From positions 1 through 47,129 of the forward strand of contig JAFYHC010000007.1 in the NCBI GenBank assembly GCA_017539385.1: DNA of 47,129 nt, read 5' to 3'. A program made the position numbers and the translations under genes. Positions 39,945 to 47,129 of this stretch are shown in pieces. Position 1 is the stretch's first letter; every line of letters begins with the position of its first letter. Source of the DNA: Solobacterium sp. (GTDB taxonomy: Bacteria > Bacillota_I > Bacilli_A > Erysipelotrichales > Erysipelotrichaceae). The notes under the pieces were generated by a model. It did not search any database, had not been told where the DNA came from, and saw only the letters and a program-made list of their open reading frames with translations.

Positions 39945-41231
39945 TTAAGCAACTAACTGTTCTGCTTCAGATTCTTCCTGGACTTTCTTCTTTTCGGCCA
40001 TCTTGAACCACGGATACCAGAGAATCGGGGAGATGACAAGCTGGGAAATGAGCTGCCATACAACGATTGTCCAGTGACCGCCTACCATGGCGTGGAAGCC
40101 AAGCGGGAGACCGAAGATGCACTGTACGCCGCTGCAGCGTGCAATCACACCGATTGCTGTCAGGAAGTAAGACAGCAGGATGATGATTACGTTGTTGAAG
40201 ATATATGGGAAGAAGAAGCTGAAGTTAAATACAAGCGGAAGACCGAATACGAGCGGTTCGGTAATTCCAAGCAGACCCGGAACAAGAGCGATCTTGCCCA
40301 TTTCACGATACTGTTTGGACTTGGAACGCAACATCAGGAAGATCAGACCGAGTGTTGTAGCACCCCATGTGTTGATGGACCAGAATGCGTTACCGATGAT
40401 GTGCGGCAGTGCTTCGCCTGCAGCCAGAGCAGCCATGTTTTCAGCATCGAGAGCCAGACGGAGCGGCTGTACGAGCGGGTTGATAACGTTTGTACCGTGG
40501 ATACCGAAGAACCACAGCAGCTGAGCAACTGTACCGAATACCAGTGTTGCCGGTAAGGATGTTCCAAGGCCCTGCAGAGGTGTCTGGATCAGAGAGTAGA
40601 TGAACTGATGCATGCTTCCGAAGCTTGTGCTCTGGAAGATCAGACGAATGACGATGAATACGAAGCCGATTGCGAATGCCGGCAGAAGGGAATCGAAGGA
40701 CTTTGTTACAACAGACGGAACAGAGTCAGGCATCTTGATCGTGATGTGCTTCTTAACGAAGAACTCATAGATCTTAGCGGAGATGATGGCAACGATGAAT
40801 GCAGAGAAGACACCGGATGCACCAAGCCACTGTGTCGGAATAGCGTTTCCGCCGCCTTCCAGAGCACCGAGCGGTGTGATGATCAGGAAGCTCATCAGTG
40901 CCAGGGCACCGATCAGTGTACCGTCTTCATTCGGCAGCAGCATTCCTACGAGGTTCTTTGCCATTAAGAAGACAACATACAGTGCCAGACCGCCAATGGT
41001 AATGGAGTTGACAGCTGCGAGGATCGGTGTCAGACCGATTGCAGCGATAGCGTTTTTAACAGCATCGATTGGGAAGGCAAGTAACAGTACCGCAACCGAA
41101 CCGACCATCAGGGGACCGATCGTACCCATCATCGTATTGGAGATGGAACGAAGATAAACGTTATTACCGAGCTTATTGATTGTCGGGGCAAGCTTGTCAA
41201 AGAAGCTTGTCATTTTGTCCTGAACAGACAT
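39945..41231 (-). CDS. PTS EIIC, lactose/cellobiose family
   Basis: A 428-aa PTS permease of the Lac/cellobiose family. It has about ten hydrophobic helices, the start M-x-x-F-x-x-K-L-A-P, a central F-G-I-H-G segment and the sugar-binding loop G-I-T-E-P-L-V-F-G-L-P-L-V-F-N. It transports and, with EIIB and EIIA, phosphorylates beta-glucosides or similar. No EIIA gene of the lactose type is in the window. AAGGAG lies upstream. It is between the EIIB gene (12 bases) and the glucuronidase gene (67 bases). Confidence 0.94.
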   Translation of the reverse strand: MSVQDKMTSFFDKLAPTINKLGNNVYLRSISNTMMGTIGPLMVGSVAVLLLAFPIDAVKNAIAAIGLTPILAAVNSITIGGLALYVVFLMAKNLVGMLLPNEDGTLIGALALMSFLIITPLGALEGGGNAIPTQWLGASGVFSAFIVAIISAKIYEFFVKKHITIKMPDSVPSVVTKSFDSLLPAFAIGFVFIVIRLIFQSTSFGSMHQFIYSLIQTPLQGLGTSLPATLVFGTVAQLLWFFGIHGTNVINPLVQPLRLALDAENMAALAAGEALPHIIGNAFWSINTWGATTLGLIFLMLRSKSKQYREMGKIALVPGLLGITEPLVFGLPLVFNFSFFFPYIFNNVIIILLSYFLTAIGVIARCSGVQCIFGLPLGFHAMVGGHWTIVVWQLISQLVISPILWYPWFKMAEKKKVQEESEAEQLVA

Positions 41232-41243
41232 ATCTTTCTCCTT

Positions 41244-41552
41244 TTATTTGTTTAGCATTTCCAGAATACTTTCAAAGACGTGTTCTGCGTCCATTTTTCC
41301 GTAGTCGGACATGGCGATCATGCCGACTTTTGTGCCGGTTCCCTCATATTTCTCTTTCATCTTTTCATACATGAAGCTTAACTGAGGTCCCAGCAGGATC
41401 ACATCCACCGGATCTTTATAACTTTGAAAGTTCCACTCTGACATGGCTTTCAGATCCCCGTCAAAATTATGACTGACCATGGTCTTGCGAATCAAAGACC
41501 CCATGATATTGGCGGAGAAGCCGCCTGCACAGATCAGTACAATGTGTTTCAT
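41244..41552 (-). CDS. PTS EIIB, lactose/cellobiose family
   Basis: A 102-aa EIIB with the phosphorylated cysteine C8 in L-I-C-A-G-G-F-S-A, followed by the usual helix and D-V-I-L-L-G-P-Q strand. The ATG at 41552 is chosen because GGAGG lies 9 bases upstream; the ATG at 41561 directly abuts it. It relays phosphate from an EIIA to the sugar bound by EIIC. First gene of the PTS operon, downstream of the regulator's terminator. Confidence 0.92.
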   Translation of the reverse strand: MKHIVLICAGGFSANIMGSLIRKTMVSHNFDGDLKAMSEWNFQSYKDPVDVILLGPQLSFMYEKMKEKYEGTGTKVGMIAMSDYGKMDAEHVFESILEMLNK

Positions 41553-41616
41553 AGTATGCATCCTCCAGCATCTATTTTACAGGAATTTGAATGCCGCGCA
41601 GATGTGTGCGCATGCC

Positions 41617-41676
41617 GTAACAGTTTTTATCGCGATGTTTTTGTTACATCTATACTATAGGAGGGTCGTTTGTAAA
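41617..41676 (-). promoter_or_regulatory. Promoter and operator of the PTS-glucuronidase operon
   Basis: On the minus strand TTTACA (41676-41671) and TATAGA (41654-41649) are 16 bases apart. Just downstream, near the expected transcript start, lies a palindromic core ATCGCGAT (41629-41636) within GTAACA/TGTTAC arms (41617-41647). It is a probable site for the PRD regulator encoded upstream or another repressor. Confidence 0.5.
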
Positions 41677-41685
41677 TCTCCACGT

Positions 41686-41714
41686 AAAAAAGTACCGCAA
41701 TATTACGGTACTTT
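41686..41714 (-). terminator. Terminator of the PRD regulator gene
   Basis: 9-bp stem AAAGTACCG / CGGTACTTT with an 8-base loop; T-rich tail on the minus strand. Confidence 0.85.
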
Positions 41715-41733
41715 GTTTTCCTTTACGTTTCCT

Positions 41734-43617
41734 TTACAGTTCGCTCAGAAGCCGCATGAATACTTCATATGCAGGGTGATCGATCAGTTCCCGGATCTTG
41801 GGGCATTCCACGATCAATTGGGTGACGACATGGTAGAATTCTTCTTCGTCCGGGTCTTTCTCCTTGCCCGTCGAAGCCAGTATGATCACCTGTACTTCGT
41901 TTCTGGACCATATGATCGGCTGCGGCAGTACAGCAACAGCAACGATCGTTTTATCGCTTACCGTGCGGTAGGGATGGGGCAGAGCAATATAATTGCCGAA
42001 GTCTGTCGGTGCCAGTGCTTCCCGCTTCAGGATGGAATCCATGAAGCCTTCCGGGAGTTCTGTATCATGGCTGATGCGCTCACACAGCTGGTGTATGATC
42101 TCTTCCTTGGTGGTGCCTTCGATATCGGTATAGAAGGCGGAACGGTGGAAATACTTGTACAGGAAGGAAGAACCGCCTCTTTCCAGCAGTTCCTGCACGG
42201 CATTGCGGTCACTTTCCGAGAAAAAGTATCCCACTTCCATGATTGGCTTTGGTACATAGACTGCGACATTGACCGTTGTCAGAATATAATCGACCTTGCT
42301 GTAATCAAATGTATTCAGCTCGGAAAGATCACAGACATAGATATGATCGAGATAGCGGCTGAATTCCCTCTTATACCGGTTTGCCAGAAGACGCGAAGAA
42401 GCTTTGCCGGCGGCGCATACGATCAGGATATTGGCTTTTTTCTCTTCGGCGGTACTGTCCATGGCAAGGGCAAAGATCATGGCAAGATAGCCGATCTCAT
42501 CATCGCTGACTGGTTTGTGATAATGCTCGGAAATGATCGCACAGGCGTGGGCTGCGACGATATATGCCTGCATATTGTAGTGCTTGATATCGCTTAACAT
42601 GGGATTGACGGACTGGATATCAAACTGCAGACGGACTTCCATGGGAACCAGATGCTGGTTCAATAACATGCGGATCTCGAAATTGCTGCGGAAATCCAGA
42701 TGGAAGTCCTGCCAGATCATTTCCAGGATCTGGGTAGTGAGTTCATCGATATCTTCGTGGATGACAAAGTTGGTCTCATCGCCCGGTACATCCCCGCTGC
42801 GGCGTGCTGCCAGCAGATAGATCAGCAGATAGTAGGCTTCTTCTTCCGGTGCTTCGAAGTGAAATTCTTCCTGCAGTGCCACAAGCAATTGCTTTACAAA
42901 GTCGATCTCTTTCTGCCGGGCGCCGCTGAATGCACCGCTGTTGAGTTCAATATAATGGCCATTCCGCATGCGCTCCAAAGCAACATAGGTCTGAAACAGG
43001 AAAGATGCAAAAGACACCTCCGTCAGATGAATATGCAGCTTTTCCATGTAATCCTTGATGATCTCTGCTGCTTTGTGCATGGTCTCTTCCATGTTGCTGC
43101 GGTAGAGCAGGTTGTTGCGGCGTGCAAAATAACTGGCAATGCACCGGCGTATGTCAAATTCATTGCCTTCTATCTTGATGCCATAGGAAGGCCGGCGCTT
43201 CAATTGCAGATTGTACTGGTTCAGGATGCCTTCTGCTTCTTTGACAGCACCCTGCATGGTGGGACGCGATACATACAGCTGGTCAGCGATATCCCCAATG
43301 CGGATATAGTCATTTCCTTCCAGCAGTTCTTTCAGCAGATAATACAGACGGGCATTGGGGGAATCCAGACTGACTGTGTCAGCGTTGGACAAAGAGCGTG
43401 TAAATGACTCCAGATCACTGTCCTGTTCATAGTGCAGGATATAGCCGTAATGCGGGCGGGATTCCACCGATACACCATAGGCTTCCCCGTCATCATTCAG
43501 TGCCCGCACCCAGGAACGCAGAGTCTTCGAAGACACGTGAAAAAACGATGACAGCTGGGAGGCTGTCACGTAGTCGTCTTTGGACAGTGTTTTCAGCAGC
43601 TCAACCTTATAATCCAC
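41734..43617 (-). CDS. PRD-containing transcriptional regulator with EIIB and EIIA domains
   Basis: A 627-aa LicR/MtlR-type regulator. Order: two N-terminal HTH domains (about 1-160), two PRD domains (about 185-390), an EIIB-like domain (C401 in I-V-C-A-A-G-K-A-S-S) and a mannitol/fructose-type EIIA domain (H548 in A-L-P-H-P-Y). It senses PTS flux by phosphorylation and activates the adjacent operon. Of the four PRD histidines expected for the family I find only H322 (N-Q-H-L-V-P); the other places hold T/Y or M/I residues. It begins at GTG with GGGGAT upstream, since no in-frame ATG is near. It has its own terminator. Confidence 0.92.
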   Translation of the reverse strand: MDYKVELLKTLSKDDYVTASQLSSFFHVSSKTLRSWVRALNDDGEAYGVSVESRPHYGYILHYEQDSDLESFTRSLSNADTVSLDSPNARLYYLLKELLEGNDYIRIGDIADQLYVSRPTMQGAVKEAEGILNQYNLQLKRRPSYGIKIEGNEFDIRRCIASYFARRNNLLYRSNMEETMHKAAEIIKDYMEKLHIHLTEVSFASFLFQTYVALERMRNGHYIELNSGAFSGARQKEIDFVKQLLVALQEEFHFEAPEEEAYYLLIYLLAARRSGDVPGDETNFVIHEDIDELTTQILEMIWQDFHLDFRSNFEIRMLLNQHLVPMEVRLQFDIQSVNPMLSDIKHYNMQAYIVAAHACAIISEHYHKPVSDDEIGYLAMIFALAMDSTAEEKKANILIVCAAGKASSRLLANRYKREFSRYLDHIYVCDLSELNTFDYSKVDYILTTVNVAVYVPKPIMEVGYFFSESDRNAVQELLERGGSSFLYKYFHRSAFYTDIEGTTKEEIIHQLCERISHDTELPEGFMDSILKREALAPTDFGNYIALPHPYRTVSDKTIVAVAVLPQPIIWSRNEVQVIILASTGKEKDPDEEEFYHVVTQLIVECPKIRELIDHPAYEVFMRLLSEL

Positions 43618-43717
43618 AGATCATCCCCATATATTTCTGTATAAATAAGTACTATCACAATAATAGCATTTTTGCCTTATACAGGAATGATGAATTTGTT
43701 GTAGGAAGATACTGCAA

Positions 43718-43726
43718 TGGTATGAT
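43718..43726 (+). promoter_or_regulatory. Extended -10 promoter of the nuclease-helicase gene
   Basis: TGG-TATGAT (43718-43726), 29 bases before the start, with a possible TTGTAG -35 (43699-43704, 16-base spacer). Confidence 0.5.
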
Positions 43727-43755
43727 GAATACACGGAAACAGGGGGACAGACACA

Positions 43756-45642
43756 ATGCTTGCATATCATAAAACGTATCTGGAATTCTGCCGGGATGTA
43801 AACCGGAACAGGATCATCGAAGAGATCAAGAAAGCACTGCACAGGGATTTCTCCGAAAGTGAGAAACGGGCATTCAAATTCTCTCTGCGCTGTGTGAAGG
43901 ATGCCCTGGATAATACGATGATTCCGGCGGAAGCGGAAGTAGGCATTGAGTACCGTGTGCCATTGACCAATAAGCGCATTGACTTCCTGCTGGCGGGAGA
44001 GGATGAAGACGGCAGCCAGAATGTCGTGATCGTGGAATTGAAGCAGTGGCAGAAAGTTACGCATACCGATATGCATGACATTGTATTGCTTGGTACAAGG
44101 CAGGCGGTTCATCCATCGTGGCAGGCATATTCCTATGGAACGACCATCTCCAATTTCAATGAATATGTTGATCAGAACAATGTGCGCATCTATTCCTGCA
44201 CGTTCCTGCATGATTATGAAGAAGCCTATGCCGGGGAGATCCGCAATGAAGTATATGCGGAGGGACTGTCCAAAGCACCGGCATTCCTGAGTGATGAATG
44301 GGATGCATTTGCGGAATTTATCGGAAAGAAGATACAGAGGAAAAGCACAGCAAATTTGCTGTATTCCATTGAACAGGGAAGGATACGCCCATCGGAATTT
44401 CTGGTGAATACACTGGGTGAAGCATTGAATGGGAACCATGTATTTGAACTGATCGGGGAACAGCGCATTGTGTATTCCAACCTGATCAAAGAAGTCAGAA
44501 ACGGTGTAAACGATGCCCTGCGAAGACGCAAAGTGATCATTGTCAAAGGCGGTGCAGGAACGGGGAAAAGCGTGATCGCGATCCGATTGCTGGAGGCATT
44601 GATACACCAGTATCATTATTCTGCTTTCTATGTCGCAAAAAGCAGCTATATCAAAGAATCGTATTATAAGATGCTGACAAGACATGTACCGGATTATAAG
44701 CATCTGCGTACATTATTTCTTGGATCCGGTGATTTCTACAAAGAGGACAATATCACCAGCAAGCAGTTTGACTGCCTCATCGTGGATGAAGCACACCGGC
44801 TGACCGAGCGCACCAAGCGTTCCTTCATGTACTATGGACATAACCAGATCCAGGAGATCATCCATGCGTCCAGAGTCACGGTATTCTTCATCGATGAGAC
44901 ACAGCAGATCGATATCAAGGACTTCGGCACACTGGAGAATATCCGTGCCGCTGCCCAGGCAGAAGATGCACAGATACTGGAAAGTAAAACATATGAGCTG
45001 CATTCCCAGTTCCGCTGCAATGGTTCGGATGAATATGTCAGCTGGGTGGAAAGCATCCTGTACAACCGGAAATTTGTCAGTGACGGGGAACCGCTGGATT
45101 ATACGATCGAGATCGTGGATACACCCGAAGAAATGCATCAGATCATACGGCAGAAAAACATGGCGCATGATCTTCCGTGCCGCATGCTGAGCGGGGATGT
45201 CTTCCCATGGGACAGCCGTCTGGATAAGACCGGCACGGTGAAGGATATTCACCTTGGTGACTTCGAAGCCGCATGGAACCGCACCAAGTCCTTCGCTGTC
45301 AATCCGGACTCCGTGGATGAGGTCGGCTGTATTCATACATCCCAGGGCATGGAATTCGAATATGTCGGACTGATCATAGGAGATGACCTGCTATACCGCA
45401 ATGGCAAAGTCATAACGGATTATACGCGTCATCCCAAAGGCGCAGGTGAATTCAAGCGCCCCCACCAGCAGAAAGTAAAAGAAGAAGACCTGCCGTTAAT
45501 CGACCGGCTGATCCGCAATACCTATAAAGTTTTATTTACCAGAGGACAGAAGGGCATCTACATCTACTGCATGGATGATGCACTGAAGCAGTATCTGCAG
45601 AAACGCCTGCAGGATCTGCATTTGTCCGATCATACCAGTTAA
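43756..45642 (+). CDS. DUF2075 (Schlafen group 3-like) helicase with N-terminal nuclease-like domain
   Basis: A 628-aa fusion. The N-terminal part has the PD-(D/E)xK nuclease pattern: D76 (R-I-D-F-L), E94-L-K96 (V-I-V-E-L-K) and Q123. The second part is a superfamily-1-like ATPase: Walker A G265-G-A-G-T-G-K-S272, Walker B L-I-V-D-E-A-H, sensor H-S-Q-F-R-C-N, T-S-Q-G-M-E-F-E-Y and Y-K-V-L-F-T-R-G-Q-K-G. This is the DUF2075/Schlafen group 3 helicase class, which often has nuclease partners and turns up in defence contexts. No restriction, toxin or phage genes adjoin it. A nucleic-acid role is clear; defence is inference. Confidence 0.88.
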   Translation: MLAYHKTYLEFCRDVNRNRIIEEIKKALHRDFSESEKRAFKFSLRCVKDALDNTMIPAEAEVGIEYRVPLTNKRIDFLLAGEDEDGSQNVVIVELKQWQKVTHTDMHDIVLLGTRQAVHPSWQAYSYGTTISNFNEYVDQNNVRIYSCTFLHDYEEAYAGEIRNEVYAEGLSKAPAFLSDEWDAFAEFIGKKIQRKSTANLLYSIEQGRIRPSEFLVNTLGEALNGNHVFELIGEQRIVYSNLIKEVRNGVNDALRRRKVIIVKGGAGTGKSVIAIRLLEALIHQYHYSAFYVAKSSYIKESYYKMLTRHVPDYKHLRTLFLGSGDFYKEDNITSKQFDCLIVDEAHRLTERTKRSFMYYGHNQIQEIIHASRVTVFFIDETQQIDIKDFGTLENIRAAAQAEDAQILESKTYELHSQFRCNGSDEYVSWVESILYNRKFVSDGEPLDYTIEIVDTPEEMHQIIRQKNMAHDLPCRMLSGDVFPWDSRLDKTGTVKDIHLGDFEAAWNRTKSFAVNPDSVDEVGCIHTSQGMEFEYVGLIIGDDLLYRNGKVITDYTRHPKGAGEFKRPHQQKVKEEDLPLIDRLIRNTYKVLFTRGQKGIYIYCMDDALKQYLQKRLQDLHLSDHTS

Positions 45643-45657
45643 ATACAGGGAGGCCGT

Positions 45658-46158
45658 ATGAAGAACGAACAATATGCAAAACTGGTCATGGAGATGACCG
45701 CCTGGGATACAGGATCCCCCAAACGGATCCAGCATTTCCTCAAAGTACATGCCTTTGCCAGAACCATTGGAATTCTGGAAGGACTGGATGAAGAAACGCT
45801 GTACATCCTGGAAAGCGCTGCGCTTGTGCATGATATCGGCATTCGTCCGGCTTTGGACACATATGGTAACGACGCCGGTGCATACCAGGAAGAACTTGGT
45901 CCTGCACCTGCAGAAGCGATCCTGCGCAAGGTCGGCGGCTACAATGATGCAGAGATCGAACGCATCTGCTGGCTGGTGGCTCACCACCATACCTATACCA
46001 ATATTGAACAGATCGACCACAGGATCCTGATCGAAGCGGACTTCCTGGTCAATCTGTACGAAAGCAATGTGAAATACAAAGCAATCCTTGCGGCCAATGC
46101 GCATGTCTTTGCAACAAAGACCGGCAAAACGATTCTGCAGGAAATGTTCCAAAATTAA
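45658..46158 (+). CDS. HD-domain phosphohydrolase
   Basis: A 166-aa HD-domain protein. The metal-binding H58-D59 is in L-V-H-D-I-G, with an earlier His in the R-I-Q-H-F-L-K-V-H helix and a later A-H-H-H-T-Y. These enzymes hydrolyse phosphate esters of nucleotides or similar molecules in the cytoplasm. It has GGGAGG before the start and lies 15 bases after the helicase gene, so it may be co-transcribed; its substrate is unknown. Confidence 0.88.
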   Translation: MKNEQYAKLVMEMTAWDTGSPKRIQHFLKVHAFARTIGILEGLDEETLYILESAALVHDIGIRPALDTYGNDAGAYQEELGPAPAEAILRKVGGYNDAEIERICWLVAHHHTYTNIEQIDHRILIEADFLVNLYESNVKYKAILAANAHVFATKTGKTILQEMFQN

Positions 46159-46177
46159 TAACTAAATCCTGGCAATA

Positions 46178-46186
46178 TGCGATAAT
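46178..46186 (+). promoter_or_regulatory. Extended -10 promoter
   Basis: TGC-GATAAT (46178-46186), 19 bases before the DHH gene start; -35 not clear. Confidence 0.4.
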
Positions 46187-46205
46187 GCTTTAGCGGAGGA
46201 AAACA

Positions 46206-46994
46206 ATGAAAAAGATTATTACAGCCGTAATCGCACTGATCCTGGCAGTGACCGCAGGATTCATCGGTTATTCCAGCGGCTATAACAAAGGCAAAGGAAG
46301 TGAACAGAAACAGCAGGAGATCCTGCATCAATTGAACCGGGGAGAACTGGAACACCTGGATATTAAAAATGACAAATTCTATGTCATCGGCCATAAGAGT
46401 CCGGATGCGGATACCGTCATCAGTGCCATTGTATGTGCACGGCTGATGAATGCACTGGGATACAATGCCGAAGCCGCATTGTCCGAAGAAGCAGACCTGG
46501 AAAGCAAATACATCCTGGAACAGGCTGGTGTGGAAGTGCCGCCGGTACTGGAAGATGCGTCTGGTGAAGATATCCTCTTGGTGGATCACAGTGAATATAC
46601 CCAGGCTGCAGAAGGCATGAAAGATGCCCATATCATCGGTGTCATTGACCACCATGGCATCGGCAGCGTCACCACCGGCAACGTGGTATATTACAATGCA
46701 CGTCCGATCGGTGCCACAGCAACCATTCTCTGGCTGAATTACATGAACTATGGTGTGGAGATCGACCAGCAGACTGCGCATCTTCTGCTTGGTGCGATCC
46801 TGTCCGATACCGCCAATCTCACATCCACCTATACAACAAATACCGATAAATCCGCCGTGCTTGCTTTAAGCAAGATCGCCGGCATCGAAGATACAACGGG
46901 CTTCTACAAGGCCATGTATGCAGAAAAGCTGTCCTACAAGGGAATGAGCGATCTCGATATCCTGCTTGCGGATTACAAGTCCTATGAGTCTTAA
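46206..46994 (+). CDS. Membrane-anchored DHH-family phosphoesterase, DHHA2 domain missing
   Basis: A 262-aa protein with an N-terminal signal anchor (residues 4-22, preceded by K-K) and a DHH domain like that of manganese-dependent family II inorganic pyrophosphatases: H63-K-S-P-D67-A-D69, V-D127-H, D148-H-H150, R-P-I-G-A-T-A and S-D201-T-A-N-L. Family II pyrophosphatases have about 309 residues with a C-terminal DHHA2 domain that binds the substrate; here the protein stops at the linker (L-A-D-Y-K-S-Y-E-S) and a terminator follows within about 30 bases. The basic N-terminus would place the domain outside the cell. GGAGG precedes the start. Confidence 0.8.
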   Translation: MKKIITAVIALILAVTAGFIGYSSGYNKGKGSEQKQQEILHQLNRGELEHLDIKNDKFYVIGHKSPDADTVISAIVCARLMNALGYNAEAALSEEADLESKYILEQAGVEVPPVLEDASGEDILLVDHSEYTQAAEGMKDAHIIGVIDHHGIGSVTTGNVVYYNARPIGATATILWLNYMNYGVEIDQQTAHLLLGAILSDTANLTSTYTTNTDKSAVLALSKIAGIEDTTGFYKAMYAEKLSYKGMSDLDILLADYKSYES

Positions 46995-47024
46995 CTTCCT
47001 GAACTTTACCCACTAAAAACACAC

Positions 47025-47071
47025 AAGGACAGCTTTTCACCGGTCAATACAAGTGCTCAGCTGTCCTTTTT
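47025..47071 (+). terminator. Terminator of the DHH gene
   Basis: 10-bp stem AAGGACAGCT / AGCTGTCCTT (47025-47068) with a 24-base loop, and T residues to 47071. It lies between convergent genes. Confidence 0.75.
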
Positions 47072-47072
47072 C

Positions 47073-47129
47073 TTATTGCTCTGATTTCAGAAATGCCATG
47101 ATCTCGTCGTAACTTCGGCTGCTTTCCGA
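47073..47129 (-). CDS. 3' end of an unknown gene (partial)
   Basis: The last 18 codons of a minus-strand frame (ending Y-D-E-I-M-A-F-L-K-S-E-Q) and its stop TAA at 47073-47075 run off the window edge. It abuts the terminator between convergent genes, as a real gene end would. No function can be given from this length. Confidence 0.4.
   Translation of the reverse strand, partial: SESSRSYDEIMAFLKSEQ

Overview
The window looks like a chromosomal segment of a gut-type Bacillota, most likely an Erysipelotrichia-like anaerobe. The basis is moderate GC content, strong GGAGG-type ribosome binding sites, frequent extended -10 promoters, PTS and PRD-type regulation, a GPH sugar symporter with intracellular glycosidases, a loop-1-type beta-glucuronidase, and oxygen-sensitive 2-hydroxyacyl-CoA-dehydratase-type enzymes. 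The taxonomic call is inference only. No rRNA, tRNA, insertion sequence, prophage or CRISPR array was seen.

Positions 1-6452 hold housekeeping or accessory genes: a HIRAN protein and a MerR regulator (minus strand), a divergent MFS transporter with a classical 19-bp MerR promoter, a nitroreductase, an M29 aminopeptidase, a beta-lactamase-like serine hydrolase, a flavodoxin-like protein and a histidine phosphatase. Positions 6453-7160 have no supported gene but contain several strong hairpins, followed by a promoter with 15-bp direct repeats.

Positions 7161-20108 form one tightly packed 13-gene operon closed by a strong terminator, and this is the most interesting part. It encodes a CooC-type nickel-insertion ATPase, a large/small pair of 2-hydroxyacyl-CoA-dehydratase-like proteins, their ATP-dependent activator, a 55-aa membrane peptide and a fragment-like acetyl-CoA synthase (CdhC/AcsB) homologue. 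A second pair of the same dehydratase-like proteins follows, with a second small membrane peptide related to the first. Then come a full-length Hsp90 (HtpG), a His-rich small protein, a CooT-like nickel protein and an old-yellow-enzyme-type flavoprotein with an Fe-S motif. CooC, CooT and His-rich proteins normally serve Ni carbon monoxide dehydrogenase, yet no CODH catalytic subunit is present. I infer an undescribed ATP-driven metalloenzyme system that combines nickel maturation with double-cubane or dehydratase-type Fe-S chemistry.

Positions 20109-25094 hold a lipoprotein with a coupled small protein, a secreted tyrosine phosphatase facing a PAP2 phosphatase across two palindromes, an amidase, and a small array of four hairpin repeats whose stems change in a compensatory way. 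Positions 25095-36578 are a glycan-use locus: an AraC regulator divergent from a six-gene operon (GPH symporter, GH2, sugar isomerase/epimerase, GH78 rhamnosidase, GH43, GH1). None of the enzymes has a signal peptide, so small glycosides would be imported and trimmed inside the cell.

Positions 36579-43617 (minus strand) carry a MATE exporter and a second glycoside locus: a PRD/EIIB/EIIA regulator, PTS EIIB, PTS EIIC and a beta-glucuronidase. The window ends with a nuclease-helicase fusion, an HD phosphohydrolase, a membrane-anchored DHH protein that lacks the usual C-terminal domain, and the last codons of a minus-strand gene.
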